Source of the DNA: Cricetomys ansorgei
Lineage: Eukaryota > Chordata > Mammalia > Rodentia > Nesomyidae
Direction of reading: 5' to 3'
Length of the DNA stretch: 64,000 bases
NCBI GenBank assembly: GCA_026225945.1
Contig: JAMJFZ010003163.1
Coordinates: 23,189,001-23,253,000, forward strand
Numbering within the stretch: position 1 is the first letter of the stretch; the number at the start of each line of letters is the position of its first letter. The position numbers and the translations under genes were made by a program. Of this stretch, positions 9,396-20,620 are shown piece after piece. The notes beneath the pieces were generated by a model that was not told the DNA's origin, did not search any database, and saw only the letters and a program-made list of their open reading frames with translations.

Positions 9396-10939
9396 CTGTG
9401 TCTTCCAGGAAGCATTTGCTCATTCTCCATGCTTGGGTGAGGTGTAATTGGGGAACCATCACCTTGTTTGCAAGACTGAGCCTTTCTAGTTCCCGAATCT
9501 CCTTTGAAGTGTCTCTTTGAGGCCTGTCGTCCCAGACTGGGAAGTCTTATGTGACTCTATAATGGCTTTCCTATAGGACTCCGGCTGGCATTACCCAGCC
9601 TGACAAAGCTTCCCCGTCATCAGTAAGGCCGGCTTTTGTGTTCCTGCTGTTGAAATCAATAGTCTAAGAAGCAGATGCACTCACAGAGAAACAGACAGCT
9701 ACTAACCAGTAGATGAGAGGAAACAAATAATCACGTTTTAATACATTATTTATTGCCTGTTCAGTTGGAACATCTTTTTTTTTTTTGGTGCGGCTCCTCA
9801 GTTCAGCGACGCCAAAAGCTTCTTACACACTCGCTGCTGTATCAATAGAGACAACAAAGCCGCCCTGATCCTACCGCAGCGAAGTCACTGATTACCTGAG
9901 AACTTTTTTGTTTTCTTTCCTTTAGTATTCTGTTTGGAGCACTCTTTTTCTGGGTCGAGCCGTTTCAGTGGTAGAAAACAACCTCCTTTTTGGGCTCGAG
10001 CATGCGCAGGATTCTGTATGTTGAGAGGGCGTGGGTTTGAACATCCATCGGCATGTGTGTGAACTCCAGGCACGCAGGGGAGATGAATTTGTTGGCTTGT
10101 TAACGGAGATGTGCATGACTTGGCTTCTACAAATATTTCTTCTATGTCTGAAAACTCTTCAAGACCCAGCCCAGGCTCTGTGTCCCTGTAGCAGGACTGT
10201 GCCTATCGAAGCCATTTTCAAAGTGCTAGAGGCTAGCCTAGGGCCAAGCATCTCAGGCTTATTAAAGGCCAGGGCCCTTCTCATTTGCCTTGGTGGTTGG
10301 TATGGGGCCATTACTGTGTTACAGTAGTCATGACCACCATTTATAGAGCTACCTATATATCCTGTCTGAGAAAAGACTCCTTAATCATATGCAAACGTGT
10401 ATGCAGTATCTGCCTGTACCCTAGTCAAAGATTTTAATGATTAAAAAAATTTTGAAAAAAAAAATTAAAATTCCCTAGGCTGTGACTACAAAATGATGCC
10501 AGCAACAAGCATCAACACCAGGTACTTTGGACCCACAATCTGTTCTGCTTTGTTCTTTTGTAGCAGCTAAAATTCATTATCAACACTCTGCCTTGGAATC
10601 ATTCACACTAACACAGGAAGTACTGTCCCTGGAGAAGTCATGTCTGGCCACACTGGCTCATGGCTCCGTGTATGCAAGTGAGTGGATTTAAGTGACAGCT
10701 GTCACTTGGGGTAGACTTGAGCATTCTAGTTTCCCAGTGTTCCCAGGGCTCCCCTTGACTTTCACCTTCAGCCCATTTCAACCACTAATGCTGTGTATTT
10801 GGCAGTGACAGCATCTGAAATATCTAGTTATTTCTGTCTGTGTAATCACACACATGGACAGCGCTTCAAGAAGCATAAAGGACGTATGCAGTGGAAAGGA
10901 GGTCAACCTCTGCCTTGATCTGTAGTTTCCCTGGGTGGC
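9396..10939. other. Long non-coding stretch, partly unique-looking
   Basis: No repeat recognised over 1.5 kb. The 9660-9960 portion contains several CpGs and AT-rich tracts and looks single-copy. There is an 11-to-12-base T run near 9775 and A/T-rich sequence at 10437-10475. Open frames at 9885-10327 lack recognisable domains. Confidence 0.4.
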
Positions 10940-12790
10940 CACTGTGCCAGCTTCTTGTGTCTCTTTCTAGTTAGTGGTGGTATGATTGTATTCATTAAAG
11001 ACCCCAGAAGCAACTTCGAACTGATAAGCATGTCCAGCCAAGTGAATGGATGCAAAATCAACATATAAAACTCAGTAGCCTTCTTACAGTCAATGCCAAA
11101 CACTGAAAAGAAACCAAAGGAACAATCCCTTCTCAGCTACCACACACAGAGATTAGATGCCTGGGAATAAACCTAACCAAGGAAGAGAAAGACCTCTACA
11201 GTGAAAATCTTAAAACACTGAAGACAGAAATCGAGGAGGACCCTAGAAGATAGGAAAGCATCCCATGCTCATGGAGTAGGAGAATTCATAGTGTGAAAGT
11301 GGCTACCCTGGCAAAAGCAAGCTACAGACTCAACGCCAACCCAAGCAAATGTCCAAAGCCATTCTGGAAAGAGAGATAAGAAATTTCCCAAAACTTATAA
11401 GGAGAGACAGAAGGATAAGGATGACCAATGCAATCCTGAACAAAATGAATATCCCAGAAGGTGTGACCACACTGGATTTTAAATTACACCACAGAACCAT
11501 AGTCATAAAGCATCAAGGTGCTGGCCCAAAACTGACACATGGACCGAAGAAATCATGAGGACCAGATACAAGTTCATGTAATCACACTCACCTGATTTTT
11601 CAGAAAGGTGCCTCAACTATACACTGGAGAAAAGACAGAATCTTCAGCGAAGGGTGCTGGGCAAACTCCATCTTCCACCCTGCCACACCATGCTGATAGG
11701 GTTCCAGCGCCCAGATTCTGATCATCTCTAGGGGAGCTGAGGTCATTTACATTGTGCGTGCCACACACTGTCACCTTGATGAACTGGTTCAACAGCACAG
11801 GTCAAAGATTACAGGGGCCACAGAAGCTGAATTTCTAGCCCAGTCCTTGGTGGTTTTAAAAATTCTAGATCTATAAACAAAACTAAGTAGAGAGCAATGG
11901 AAAAAACAATTCCACACTTTATCCCAAGAATAGATCAACTGGTTTGCCAACATTTGGGCAACGCTTGTGTTCTGATTGGACCTGAGGTGTGCTCCACAGG
12001 TGCCTGGTTCTATAACCCTAGTCAATAGCCCATGGTTTGGGAGGTCATGAGTCCTCGAGTAGACGCTGCTGTTTGTTATTTTCCTAAGTGGTTATGCTGT
12101 CGAGAGGCATTCTAAATATTGATACCCACAGACCTCGGTTGCTCCAGCCTTGCTCAATGGGCTGCAGTCAATAGAAAGATGCAGAACAGGTCAAAGGGCT
12201 GAGAACAAGAAACTGGGTGCTCATCCCTAAACAGGACATCGATATCAATCCCTCCCCCACTCCATGTGAACACCAAGGCTCGGGGAACATCACAGAAGAA
12301 TTACAGAGGCAAAAAGAAGGCCAAAGCTGGAGAGCGGGAGGGGCGCTGTGCAAGTCTGTCTTCTGGACGTGACGTAGCTATTGCACTCAGGAACACCCAG
12401 CAGCCGTGACCACCTGCACAAGACCTTTACAAGATCAAGCCAGCCAAATCTGGGCATAGATGGGGTGGCTGATCTCTGGGCCCCTCACTGAGGAGTTTGG
12501 GGCAGTTGGGAGGGAGGTAGTTGATGGAGGGAGAATCATTCTTCTTGGAAGATATGGCCACTGGCAAGCTTTCTATGCTCTAGGTGATGACTCCATATGA
12601 ATGTGCATATGGACATCACTAACTGGACTTAGTGGGCTGTAAAAAAGAGAGAGAGAGATGAAATAGGAGGGGGCTGTATTGGTGGGAACACGGGAGAAGT
12701 GGGAGGTGAGAAGTTAGGGGCTGGGGAAGAACATATTTCACTGTATAGCCATATGAAACCTCAAGAATAAGGAATGAGAAAAGGGAGCTG
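10940..12790 (+). mobile_element. L1 (Lx-type) 3' end: ORF2 remnant plus 3' UTR
   Basis: A 5'-truncated LINE-1. From about 10990 to 11690 it matches the C-terminal third of ORF2 (reverse transcriptase/C-terminal region), for example 'aaaatcaacatataaaactc' and 'ggaataaacctaaccaagga'. Stops and frameshifts break it; only 69 residues stay open at 11349-11558. The segment 12010-12790 matches the rodent L1 3' UTR ('cactaactggacttagtggg', then a GA run and 'cctcaagaataagg'). An unrelated-looking patch lies near 11800-11900. Dead copy. Confidence 0.85.
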
Positions 12791-12834
12791 GTTAGAGTAA
12801 AATCTAAACCCCTTTCCGGGGTACTTCTAGCAAA

Positions 12835-13080
12835 GCAGCTCATTCCTGCCACAGGGCCTTTACACATGCCCTTTCTATAACCTGTTATGGGTATAGATAT
12901 AGCCTGGTCTCTGTGTCCTAACCTGCAAGGACAACTGAGCCACCAAAGGCTAATCCATCTCTCCTGTGAATCCTATCTTCTCTCCTATGAGTCCACTGGC
13001 ACTGCTAGTCTGTCCCATAAAATCCAACTACTTCTCACATAGCATAGCAGTTGTGCATACAGTGTATATAGACCACAAGA
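12835..13080 (+). mobile_element. Possible L2 fragment
   Basis: 'ccacagggcctttacacatg' resembles the L2 'cctcagggcctttgcactgg' block, and the following CT-rich DNA is compatible with L2. It is short and weak, and could share an origin with the better L2 match at 13500-14085. Confidence 0.35.
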
Positions 13081-13179
13081 ATGTTAGGTGGCGTAGGTGA
13101 GGTGTGGAGAAATTTAAGATGCTTTTTACATTTTCTACAGCCTCTGTAATATCTCTAGCTGAAGCACCATCATTTTTTT

Positions 13180-13330
13180 TTTATTATTGCGGAATTTCCT
13201 TGCTAGTTCCTTGCCTACACATGGTTGCTCCTTTTCTTTTTTTCCTGGAAATTTTATTATTTATTTACACTTATTTATTTATTGTTACATTTTTATTTAT
13301 TTGTTATTTATTTATATTTAAATTTTATCT
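13180..13330 (+). repeat. T-rich (TTTA)n low-complexity tract
   Basis: T-rich sequence with repeated TTTA/TTTAT units between 13245 and 13330. It probably descends from the A-rich tail of the minus-oriented SINE just downstream. Confidence 0.8.
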
Positions 13331-13334
13331 ATTT

Positions 13335-13485
13335 TGAGTGGCATGTGTAACAGTGATTGTGTGGGGACCAGAGGACAATGTGTGGGAGTTGTTCCTCTCC
13401 TTCTGGGTCTTGGGGATCAAACTCACACCCCCAGCCTTGACAGCAGGCACCTTTACTCTATGAACTAACTTGCCCCCATGTCTTT
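13335..13485 (-). mobile_element. B3-type SINE
   Basis: Minus-strand tRNA-derived SINE of the B2/B3 group: 'ggggaccagaggacaatgtg', 'ggatcaaactcacaccccc', 'gacagcaggcacctttac', then a worn head. The T-rich tract to its left fits its tail. Confidence 0.7.
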
Positions 13486-13499
13486 TAAACTCTCCTATA

Positions 13500-14085
13500 C
13501 TCAGACACCAGAGGGTGCTGTCAAACAGGTCTAATTCTTCCACTCCTGTGCTCCAAAGCCTTCCCTGGCTTCCATCTCCCACACAGAAAATTCCCAGATC
13601 CTAACTGTGGCCAAGAAGGCCTCACACAATAATCCCAGTCCACCGATTACCTCTTGGTCCATCCCTGTTATTCTTAGGCCCATTAACTTACCTCTCGATG
13701 CACCAATGTCCTCAAGTATGACAGACGTCTTCATCGCTATCGAACTTTCTGTTCCTCTGCCTGTAACACTTTCCTTCCTATCTGTGTGGTGAGTCACGTC
13801 CCTGTCTTCTTTAAGTAATCACCCAGCTGTCAACTTCTTAGGAGCCATCCCAAGCTACCTTATTAAAATTGCTACCCACCCCACTTCCTGTTCCTTTTCT
13901 CTACTTCCTTCTTTCTAAATGTACTCACTGCCTTTCAGTGTCCTGCGTGTCTTCCTCATTTCCCTGTTTCTTTTCTTTCTTCCTCATTAGAATGTTAGAC
14001 CCAAAAAGGAAAGGAACTAGTCTATTTTCTCACCACGGTATTTCTCAGACAATTAGCAGCGTCTCAGTAGGAGTTCAGTCATAGT
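13500..14085 (+). mobile_element. L2 LINE fragment
   Basis: Ancient LINE-2 3' region in plus orientation. It shows an order typical of L2: 'cttctgttcctctgcctg'-like block near 13745, 'taccttattaaaattgctac' near 13858, and 'attagaatgttagaccc' near 13987 where L2 has 'actagaatgtaagctcc'. Diverged and without coding capacity. Confidence 0.7.
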
Positions 14086-14104
14086 CACGAAAGAAAATGG
14101 ATTT

Positions 14105-14700
14105 GGATTATTGAGAGTACATTAGCCAGGCTTCTTCAGAGAAGTAGAATCAATTGTGTGTGTAGAAAGAAATAGAAATGTATTGTGAGGGACTGGCAAA
14201 CAGGACTATTGAGGCTAAGAAGTCTCGTGTCCTGCATATGAAAGCAGGGGCCCAGTAGAACCAGAGGTGTAGCTCCGGGCTAACCCTGGTGGCCTAAGAC
14301 ACCAGAAGTCACTGATTCAAGTCCAAGTCAAGTCCAAGTCCAAACACCTTAAGAGCAGAATTAAGGCTCCCAGAGGAAGAAAAATGTTTCACCTGTAGAT
14401 AGACAGCAGTCTATCTGCCAATGCCCAGAATTTCCCACTCCTCCTCACAGCCTGTCCTTCAGAGAAATGCAGTGTTAGTAACTAAGGGCAAGAGAAGCTG
14501 GGGTCCCAGCTCAAGCAAGAGGGAACAGGTGCATCATACTTGACTTCCTCTGCCCTCCTGTTCTCCGAGGTCCTTGATAGGAGGATAGTCCCTGACCCCA
14601 TTGTAGACCTTGTCCTTAGTCTACTGATTAGGATGCCATTCTCTTCCAGAAACTCCCTCACATACACCCCACGTTTTAGTCAAGATGATCCCAGAGTAAA
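14105..14700 (+). mobile_element. Old interspersed repeat, family uncertain
   Basis: The left part ('ggcttcttcagagaagtag', then 'gaggctaagaagtc') and right part ('ggtcccagctcaagcaagag', 'agtctactgattaggatgcc', 'cttccagaaactccctcac') match a dispersed mammalian repeat whose terminal block is '...ctccagagaagcagaaccaa'. I recognise the family by sequence but not securely by name. The 14344-14465 unit sits inside it. Confidence 0.55.
14344..14465 (+). repeat. Direct repeat unit, copy 1
   Basis: About 120 bases that recur in the same orientation at 15772-15891. It begins 'aaacaccttaagagcag' and ends 'cacagcctgtccttcag'. Compared by eye, the copies differ by a handful of substitutions and three small indels. 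Confidence 0.92.
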
Positions 14701-15771
14701 GTGCAATAGCGAATAGTAGCAACCAGAATCTTGGGAAGCATGAATGAAAGACAGCTCAAGGCAGAGCAGTTAAAGGATTCAGGGGTGCAATGGAATAGGA
14801 AGAGTCCCAGCTAACATCCCATGGCAAAGTGGGGAAGGTACAGTTGACAACAACTCATCGTGCATTTCAAAATATCTGGCATAGAGGACTTTGAATGGTC
14901 CCAACACAGAAAAACAATGAATGTTGGAGGTGATGGAAGCCAGTTATCCCAAGTAATCATTACATACTCTGTGCCCTGCAAATAGAATATGTCAACAGAG
15001 AGAAGTGGGAGCTAAACGTTTTATCAGTTCTCCGGACATCTGTGAGCCCCGTCAAGTTGACACATCTAACCATCACAGACATTAAGCAACAGAAAGTGTG
15101 GACGAGGAACAAACAGCTGGCTCTCAGGATTCCAAGCCGTGAACTTGACACCCGTAGGAGCCAGAGATCTTAGGTCTACAGAACCGCAAAGCATAGTGTT
15201 CCCTGGGCGTGATTTCTTCACACGCTGAAGATTTAATGTCTATAGAACTGAGGTCTAATTATAGTCACCACCACCTAGGCCAGAGCTCAGAGAAGGTGAG
15301 CTTATCCCATCCAGCTTGGAGTGATGAGACATTCCTTAAAAGGGAAGTAGAGACCCTTTCCTTGGAAGAGAAATTTGCATGATGGACAGAAGAAATAAAC
15401 ATCTGGCTTCTTTATGCCATTGTCTTATCTGCAGTAAGGAGAGCTGCTGGGAATGTCATCTCTATTCAGAAAATGAGGAGGAGGAGGTTTTTAAAATCCC
15501 AAATGCATAAATGCGTTTTACGGTTGACCGTGCAAGCTTTACAACATGTCCTTAGTCACATCAAAGGCACCAATTTGACTCATAATAATGGAAGTTAAAA
15601 TTGAAGTGAGATTTGGACACCTTATCTTACCTGTCATTTTAGCAAAAGTCCCTAGAGATTTTACCAAACACTAATCTAGCTGTTACTGTGAAGGTGTTTT
15701 ATAGACATGATCAAAATGACTTGCCGTTCGTTGGCTTTCAGGCTGAACTGGTGAGCCTGCCTTTATCAGGT
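14701..15771. other. Non-coding DNA with one repeat fragment
   Basis: At 15045-15076 'gtcaagttgacacatctaac' resembles the terminal block of the old repeat at 14105-14700, possibly its displaced end. The stretch 15410-15680 is repeat-free, AT-rich and single-copy in appearance. No exon recognised. Confidence 0.4.
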
Positions 15772-15891
15772 GAAACACCTTAAGAGCAGAATTAAGTCTT
15801 TCAGAGGAAGAAAAATGTTCCACCTGTAGATAGACAGCAGCTTCTGCCAATGCCCAGGAATTTCCCACTCCTCACAGCCTGTCCTTCAGAT
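15772..15891 (+). repeat. Direct repeat unit, copy 2
   Basis: Second copy of the unit at 14344-14465. Here it runs straight into a tail (15892-15995) ending 'ttccatttctctggttgaac', which looks like the minus orientation of the old repeat that encloses copy 1. Confidence 0.92.
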
Positions 15892-15995
15892 GTGGGACTT
15901 GCCTTGCCTAGCCAGTCCCCACACCAGATAGGTAATTCTTTGCAATAAAACTGTATACATTTGGCTGGTTCCATTTCTCTGGTTGAACGGGAGTG
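15892..15995 (-). mobile_element. Terminal fragment of old repeat
   Basis: 'gtgggacttgccttgcctag', 'ttgcaataaaactgtataca' and 'ttccatttctctggttgaac' match, in reverse orientation, the terminal 'ctccagagaaacagaacc' end of the family at 14105-14700. Confidence 0.5.
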
Positions 15996-16059
15996 ACCTT
16001 ATAATCAACTTCTCTTGTTGCTTGTTAAGCAATAGAACTCAGCTAAAGGACAATACTTA

Positions 16060-16290
16060 GGGGCCGAAGAGATGGCTCAGCAGTTAAGAACACTGGCTGT
16101 TCCTCTGGAAGACCAGATTTGATTCCTAGCACTCACGTAGTGGCTCACAACCATCTGTAACTCCAGCTCCAAGGGATCCAAAGCCCTTGAAGCTCTCTTC
16201 AGGCTTCTTTGGGCAGCAGGCATACACATGGTACACAGACAAATGCAGGCAAAAACACCCGTACACATAAAATGAAAGTAATAAATGTTT
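16060..16290 (+). mobile_element. B3 SINE, near full length
   Basis: Plus-strand B3: tRNA-like head 'ggggccgaagagatggctc' and 'agcagttaagaacactggc', middle 'gtggctcacaaccatctg', then 'aactccagctccaagggatc' and tail 'cacccgtacacataaaatg'. The A and B boxes of the internal RNA polymerase III promoter are visible but mutated. Confidence 0.92.
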
Positions 16291-17034
16291 TAAAACTTTA
16301 AAAAGAACTACGCTGAGAATGTCTTCCTGCTCCACACGGGCTCCATGTTACCAAGGTCCCTTCCTTCAAAAAGTGGGGGCCTTGTTAGGATTAGCAACAG
16401 ATTTTAAGACAGACCAGTTGGGCTCTTGCCTCTGTGCCTTGCTAACCAGGCTTAGGTTTGACGACAGTCCTGAAATGTTCAGAAACAATTGTCTTGATGA
16501 TTATAACATCATCAAACAGAGCCTTCACAAACAGAAAAGAGGGGCTCTGAGTGAGGAAGGACGATTGGGGAGGCACTGAAATTTTACATTACCTTCCTAT
16601 GGGGCAAAGAAAGCCTAGGAAATCCCTTGGCACTCTGATAGGCAGACTACACCAGGCTTCAGGCCAGACACTGCAGAAGCCAAGGGCCAGCACCCCACTG
16701 CAAGACTCAGTGGGGCCCAGGGCTTCACACCTTTAAGAACCCCCAGTGATGCTGATGCCTTGGGTCTGAGGATTGTGCCCTCTACTGTGTTAGGGCAACA
16801 ACTGAAAAAGAAAAAGATGCTGACAGTCTGATCAGACAGTTTCTTAGTCTAAAACAAGCCCACCAGAACCTCACACTTCTCCTCATCTCTTCTCTGAATC
16901 TGGAGATTTGCAATGAACTTCTGGAGATGCCTCGCCACTCTGGGATGTGGTAAAAGCCCCATAGTCATCAGTTTGAAGCTATTTTGAGGAAGACCCACCT
17001 CATGGTCCCTAGATTACAGTCTCTGCAGCAAGAC
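16291..17034. other. Non-coding DNA, nothing recognised
   Basis: No repeat or domain identified. Open frames of 86 and 61 residues at 16319-16736 overlap each other in different frames and have no homology that I recognise. Confidence 0.4.
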
Positions 17035-17145
17035 CCAGTCTCACCACTTTCTGGCCATACTTCTTGGCAGATGATTTTCACCTCTGTGCCCCCAACTTAC
17101 TTATCTACAAAACAGGAACAACAAGAGTTAGCTACTTCCTGGACT
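17035..17145 (+). mobile_element. MIR fragment
   Basis: MIR-like order: 'tctcaccactttctggcc', 'cacctctgtgcccccaac', 'ttacttatctacaaaacagg'. These match the 'cctctgtgcctcagtttcctcatctgtaaaatgg' core in diverged form. Confidence 0.6.
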
Positions 17146-18399
17146 ATAGTCCATGAACATGGTCTGTCCAGAGTGGTGGCTCACAGCAATCAAGCAAATT
17201 AGTCAGGATCCCAGAATAAACTAGGGCAGTCCCAAGGGTACAAAGGAGGAGGTTACAATGCAGGCGCTATGCACAGAGGAGTACAGAGAATATCCGGCTC
17301 CTCAGAGAGGAAAGCGCGCCTCCAGAGGCCAGAGAGACATAAGCCTGGAGGAGCACCACCCTAGAAGGAGCCATAATCTCAGAGGGAACAAGCCACTGCC
17401 AGAGACTCTGCATCAGTGCAGGATAGTGGCAAGAGAGAAATACCCTGGCTTCTCTTTCTTTCCACCCCTGTTCTTCTACAAAGTTTCTGGCTAATTGTAG
17501 CAGAGGACATTAGTACAATGTGGTTCAATGTGCAGGTGTCTGCCTCCCACAGGGCAGAGCCCAGGGAGAAATGTATCAAGAGGACAGAGTCGGGGCAGTG
17601 GCCACCGGAGAGTCCAAGACATAGTGGCTTCTTGGAAATTTCCATTTATGGTATATTTTCAACCTTAAAGGTATTTCGTATCTCAGCGGATGTTTGTCCC
17701 AACACCCACAAGCCCTATTTGGAGGAGAAATTACATTAGTAGCCTAGTCATTATCAAAGTGTGGGAGAATCTGTACTGTGGCAGACTTGAATATTTTCTC
17801 CCTGCCCGGGGCAGCATTCCTGACAGTGGCTTCTCCCTTAGAACAGAAAGCAAGTTCAGTCGTGTGGACAGGACATGCCCAAATTAATGTTTGGTCTATT
17901 GATCAGATAGGCATCACGTGGGAGTGTCTGATGGGGACAGACACATCTAGCACACACCCAGAAAAGCTCACGTTTGTGATGTGTTTACTTTTTCTTATTT
18001 ATATTATGCACCGATAAATGTGTTTATTGTTGCTAAGTCCCCAAGACACATCAGTCTCAGAAGCTATCAGACTGGCTGGGCCAAGAGCTCCGAGGAAGGC
18101 TCTTTTCCTGGAGTAGTGTAGAAAAGCCTGCAAAGCTTGGCGTCTCTCTGAAATGCTCTATCAAAGGCCCAGCCCAGCACACAGGGCAGCGGGTGTACAA
18201 GGCCTGCCTGGAAGAACCCTCCAAGGAGCCGGCGAGGAGCCAAGGCACACTTAAGCCGTCTCCAAAGAACCCGCAGCTCATCCCAGACTTGCTTTATCTG
18301 TTTAGCAAACTCACTCCACACCTCACCTGTCTTTGTGCCTGCCGTCTAGGAGGGTCTTTGAAATTTATTTTCTCCTTTTAGCCTGCTGTATTTTTAATG
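17146..18399. other. Non-coding DNA, no recognised repeat
   Basis: About 1.25 kb without repeats that I can name. Several overlapping open frames of 62-107 residues exist on both strands (17258-18381), none with a domain, start context or exon structure that I can support. Confidence 0.4.
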
Positions 18400-18850
18400 T
18401 CTGAGTGAAAGAACAAAGGAAGGCGAACACCAGACAAGATCGTTTCATTCCTCCATGAGCCGCGCCGTAGCCTGCTCAAGCTCAGCTAACATCAATGTTT
18501 TAAAATTCCGTCTTTGCTAGGGAACCAGTGCCGGGGTAGTCATCCGTGCCAAAGTCGGGGCCCTGTTTCTGCCTTTCATTTTAGGGACATAAAAGGCCCC
18601 TGCATCAATCATTAACCATCTATTAACACAAGCAGCTCGGAGAGGTTTTCCTGCTATGGTCAACCTCATTGGAAGAAATCACTGCCGCGCAGCCGGCTGG
18701 CCCTTCCATGAGATCCGCTGGTGCAGGCTGTTTTCGGCTTTGAAAGGGCTGCTGACTCCTCTTTCATCTCTCCCTGAGTAACAGATACCTGGTAGGCCGG
18801 CTCTCCTCTTCCCCCACTGCAAGCGTCCCCACCTGCCTCCTCAGACTTTG
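18400..18850. promoter_or_regulatory. Repeat-free block with CpGs, candidate conserved element
   Basis: No repeats, scattered retained CpGs in a CpG-poor region, and homeodomain-style strings: 'catcaatcattaaccatc' around 18603, where 18604-18611 read on the minus strand is TGATTGAT, the PBX-HOX half-site pair. This is the kind of composition seen in developmental enhancers. Function is inferred, not shown. Confidence 0.3.
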
Positions 18851-19184
18851 GCTTTAAGAACAGCTTGCAAGAACAGCCGCACTATTGATCGCATGCAAGC
18901 GGTGTGCAGGGCTGTTAGACATCTACCCGGATGTGGACCGGGACGAGTAGGCTGGGAGGCAGGGCTGGTTCATCTACACGCATCAGAGCAGGGAGGGTCT
19001 TGAGGGGTCCTTGCTTGGCATTCCTGACTCTTAACTTTAATTGGTTTGGGTTTGAAGCAAAACCAGTCAACATGAAGATCTGTAGCCTGTCAGTCAGAAC
19101 CTGCTTTGGAAAAGTTAATAATGACTTGGACGTGGGTCCTGGAAGTTCTGCAAGACCTAGAGAGCTCTGGTCTAGACTTTATTT
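18851..19184. other. Non-coding DNA, nothing recognised
   Basis: Repeat-poor continuation of the block to its left. A 100-residue plus frame at 18931-19233 runs into the L1 remnant and is not supported. Confidence 0.35.
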
Positions 19185-19790
19185 TTCTCTCTCTGTGGTA
19201 AAATACACACAGCATACATTTTTACTGTTGTAAGCATTCTGATAGGATCATACCACAGGTACCCACAGCTTTTTTAAATCTTCCTATCTTAAAACTCTCC
19301 ATGCATCCTTAATCAGCAAATCTCCCTGGCTCCTCCCTCACCGTCCATGGAAACCACTATTTGACCGCTGAGTGAGTTTGACTACCAACTTCATATATGT
19401 GATGTGTATCTGACCTGTGACTGGCTTCCTCTGTTAGCATTAGGTCTGTGAGTTTCCCCCGTGCATTTCTTTTGTTTTTCAGGCTTACTACATTTTGCAT
19501 ATCCCCTCACTCATGGATGTCCTGTCATTTCTAACCTTGGGCAATTGTGAATGGTGCTACTAGAAACGCTTTTGAATAGGTAGCCTGCCAGAGTCTCTGC
19601 TTTTACTTGTTTGGGTTACTAACCCAGAGGTAGAATTGCCAAATCACTTATCAGTTCTGGGTTTAGGAATTTCAGGCTCTATCATACTGCTTCCACACCA
19701 ATTATTCCATGGCATAACTGCCCCCAGCGCTGCACAGGAGGTCCAAGTCCTGTGGAGATTACGGAAGTGCCAACACTTGTTTTTTTTTTT
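19185..19790 (-). mobile_element. Old L1 (L1M-type) 3' fragment
   Basis: Reverse orientation of an old mammalian L1: 'gtggtaaaatacacacagc', 'gtccatggaaaccactattt', 'gtgactggcttcctctgtta', 'gggcaattgtgaatggtgc', 'ggttactaacccagaggtag'. It carries no open frame and overlaps in consensus position with the piece at 20345-20620, so the two come from separate or rearranged copies. Confidence 0.75.
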
Positions 19791-19908
19791 TCCAAGGCGG
19801 GAAGACAATAGGCACCCTAATGGACTGCTCAGCCAAACTCACCCCACACCTGCCTCTTGTACGTGCTTGATATCTAAGAGCTCTGTGGAATTTCTTTCAA
19901 AGTGGAAT

Positions 19909-20242
19909 TGTTGGGCCCAGAATTCGGGTCCCCAAAGACCACCAGAGAGACAGAGTCCGCATGCAAAAAGCAGGTAGCCTTTATTCAAGCTTGAGCAGGG
20001 GCTCTCTGCATCCACCAAGGCATCGGGTTCAGACAAAAAAGCCCCAAGGGAGGATTAGAAAGAGGAGTGGGGTGGTGGGGTGAGGGGGGGTAATCACGAT
20101 TACAGGAAGGGGTGGGAGTTTCTAACCCAGTGGTTACGGATTGGGTACTGTTCTGTTCTAGCAAGTTCTGGTGTGAGGGAATTGGTGAGTGGGCTAGGGG
20201 GCGAGATCTCTGATCGGCTCTAAATGGAGTTTAGGTCCTTCA
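19909..20242 (-). mobile_element. Solo LTR, gammaretrovirus-like (ERV1)
   Basis: A 334-base solo LTR. On the plus strand it starts 'tgttgggcccag' and ends 'ggtccttca', and is flanked by gaat at 19905-19908 and 20243-20246, a 4-bp target duplication. In its own orientation it begins tgaaggacc, has 'gaataaaggc' as polyadenylation signal near the 3' third, and ends cccaaca. No internal retroviral genes remain; solo LTRs arise by LTR-LTR recombination. Exact family not named. Confidence 0.8.
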
Positions 20243-20344
20243 GAATCTCATGCTGGTTCAGTTTGTCCCTCCCCAATGTCCTCCAGGTTCCTTCTGCTTC
20301 AGGATATGCTGAAGTCTGCTTCTCTCAAAAGCTAGATGAAATTT

Positions 20345-20620
20345 CGTGATAGCTGTACACCCCATGTGATATGTCAGTTTGTTTATCATGGATTAAGGTT
20401 GCTTCTGCTTCTGGATAACGTGAATAATGTTGCAACCGATATAGATTTACACATATTTTCTCTGGTTCCTGTTTTCAATTCCTTTGGATCTACTGGTAGG
20501 TGGGAGTGAAGTGTCTGCATCTTGGGGTAAGCCATGTTTAATTTTTTGAGGAATCTCTGTACCCTGTTTTCCACAGGAGCTATACCATTTAACATTCTAT
20601 CAGCAGCGCGCAGGGCTCTT
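20345..20620 (-). mobile_element. Old L1 (L1M-type) fragment
   Basis: Reverse-oriented L1 ORF2/3' sequence: 'tgtttatcatggattaagg', 'gtgaataatgttgcaacc', 'ttaattttttgaggaatctc', 'ccctgttttccacaggagc'. These match the 'aaacagtatggaggttcctcaa' region read in reverse. Confidence 0.8.

Noticed and set aside
9025..9462. 145-residue minus frame
   Set aside because: Runs through an old B1.
11349..11558. 69-residue frame similar to reverse transcriptase C-terminal region
   Set aside because: Remnant of L1 ORF2 with stops on either side; annotated as L1, not a gene.
13505..13520. CTCF-like string in 'cacaccagagggtgctg'-type context
   Set aside because: Two mismatches to the core; too weak to list.
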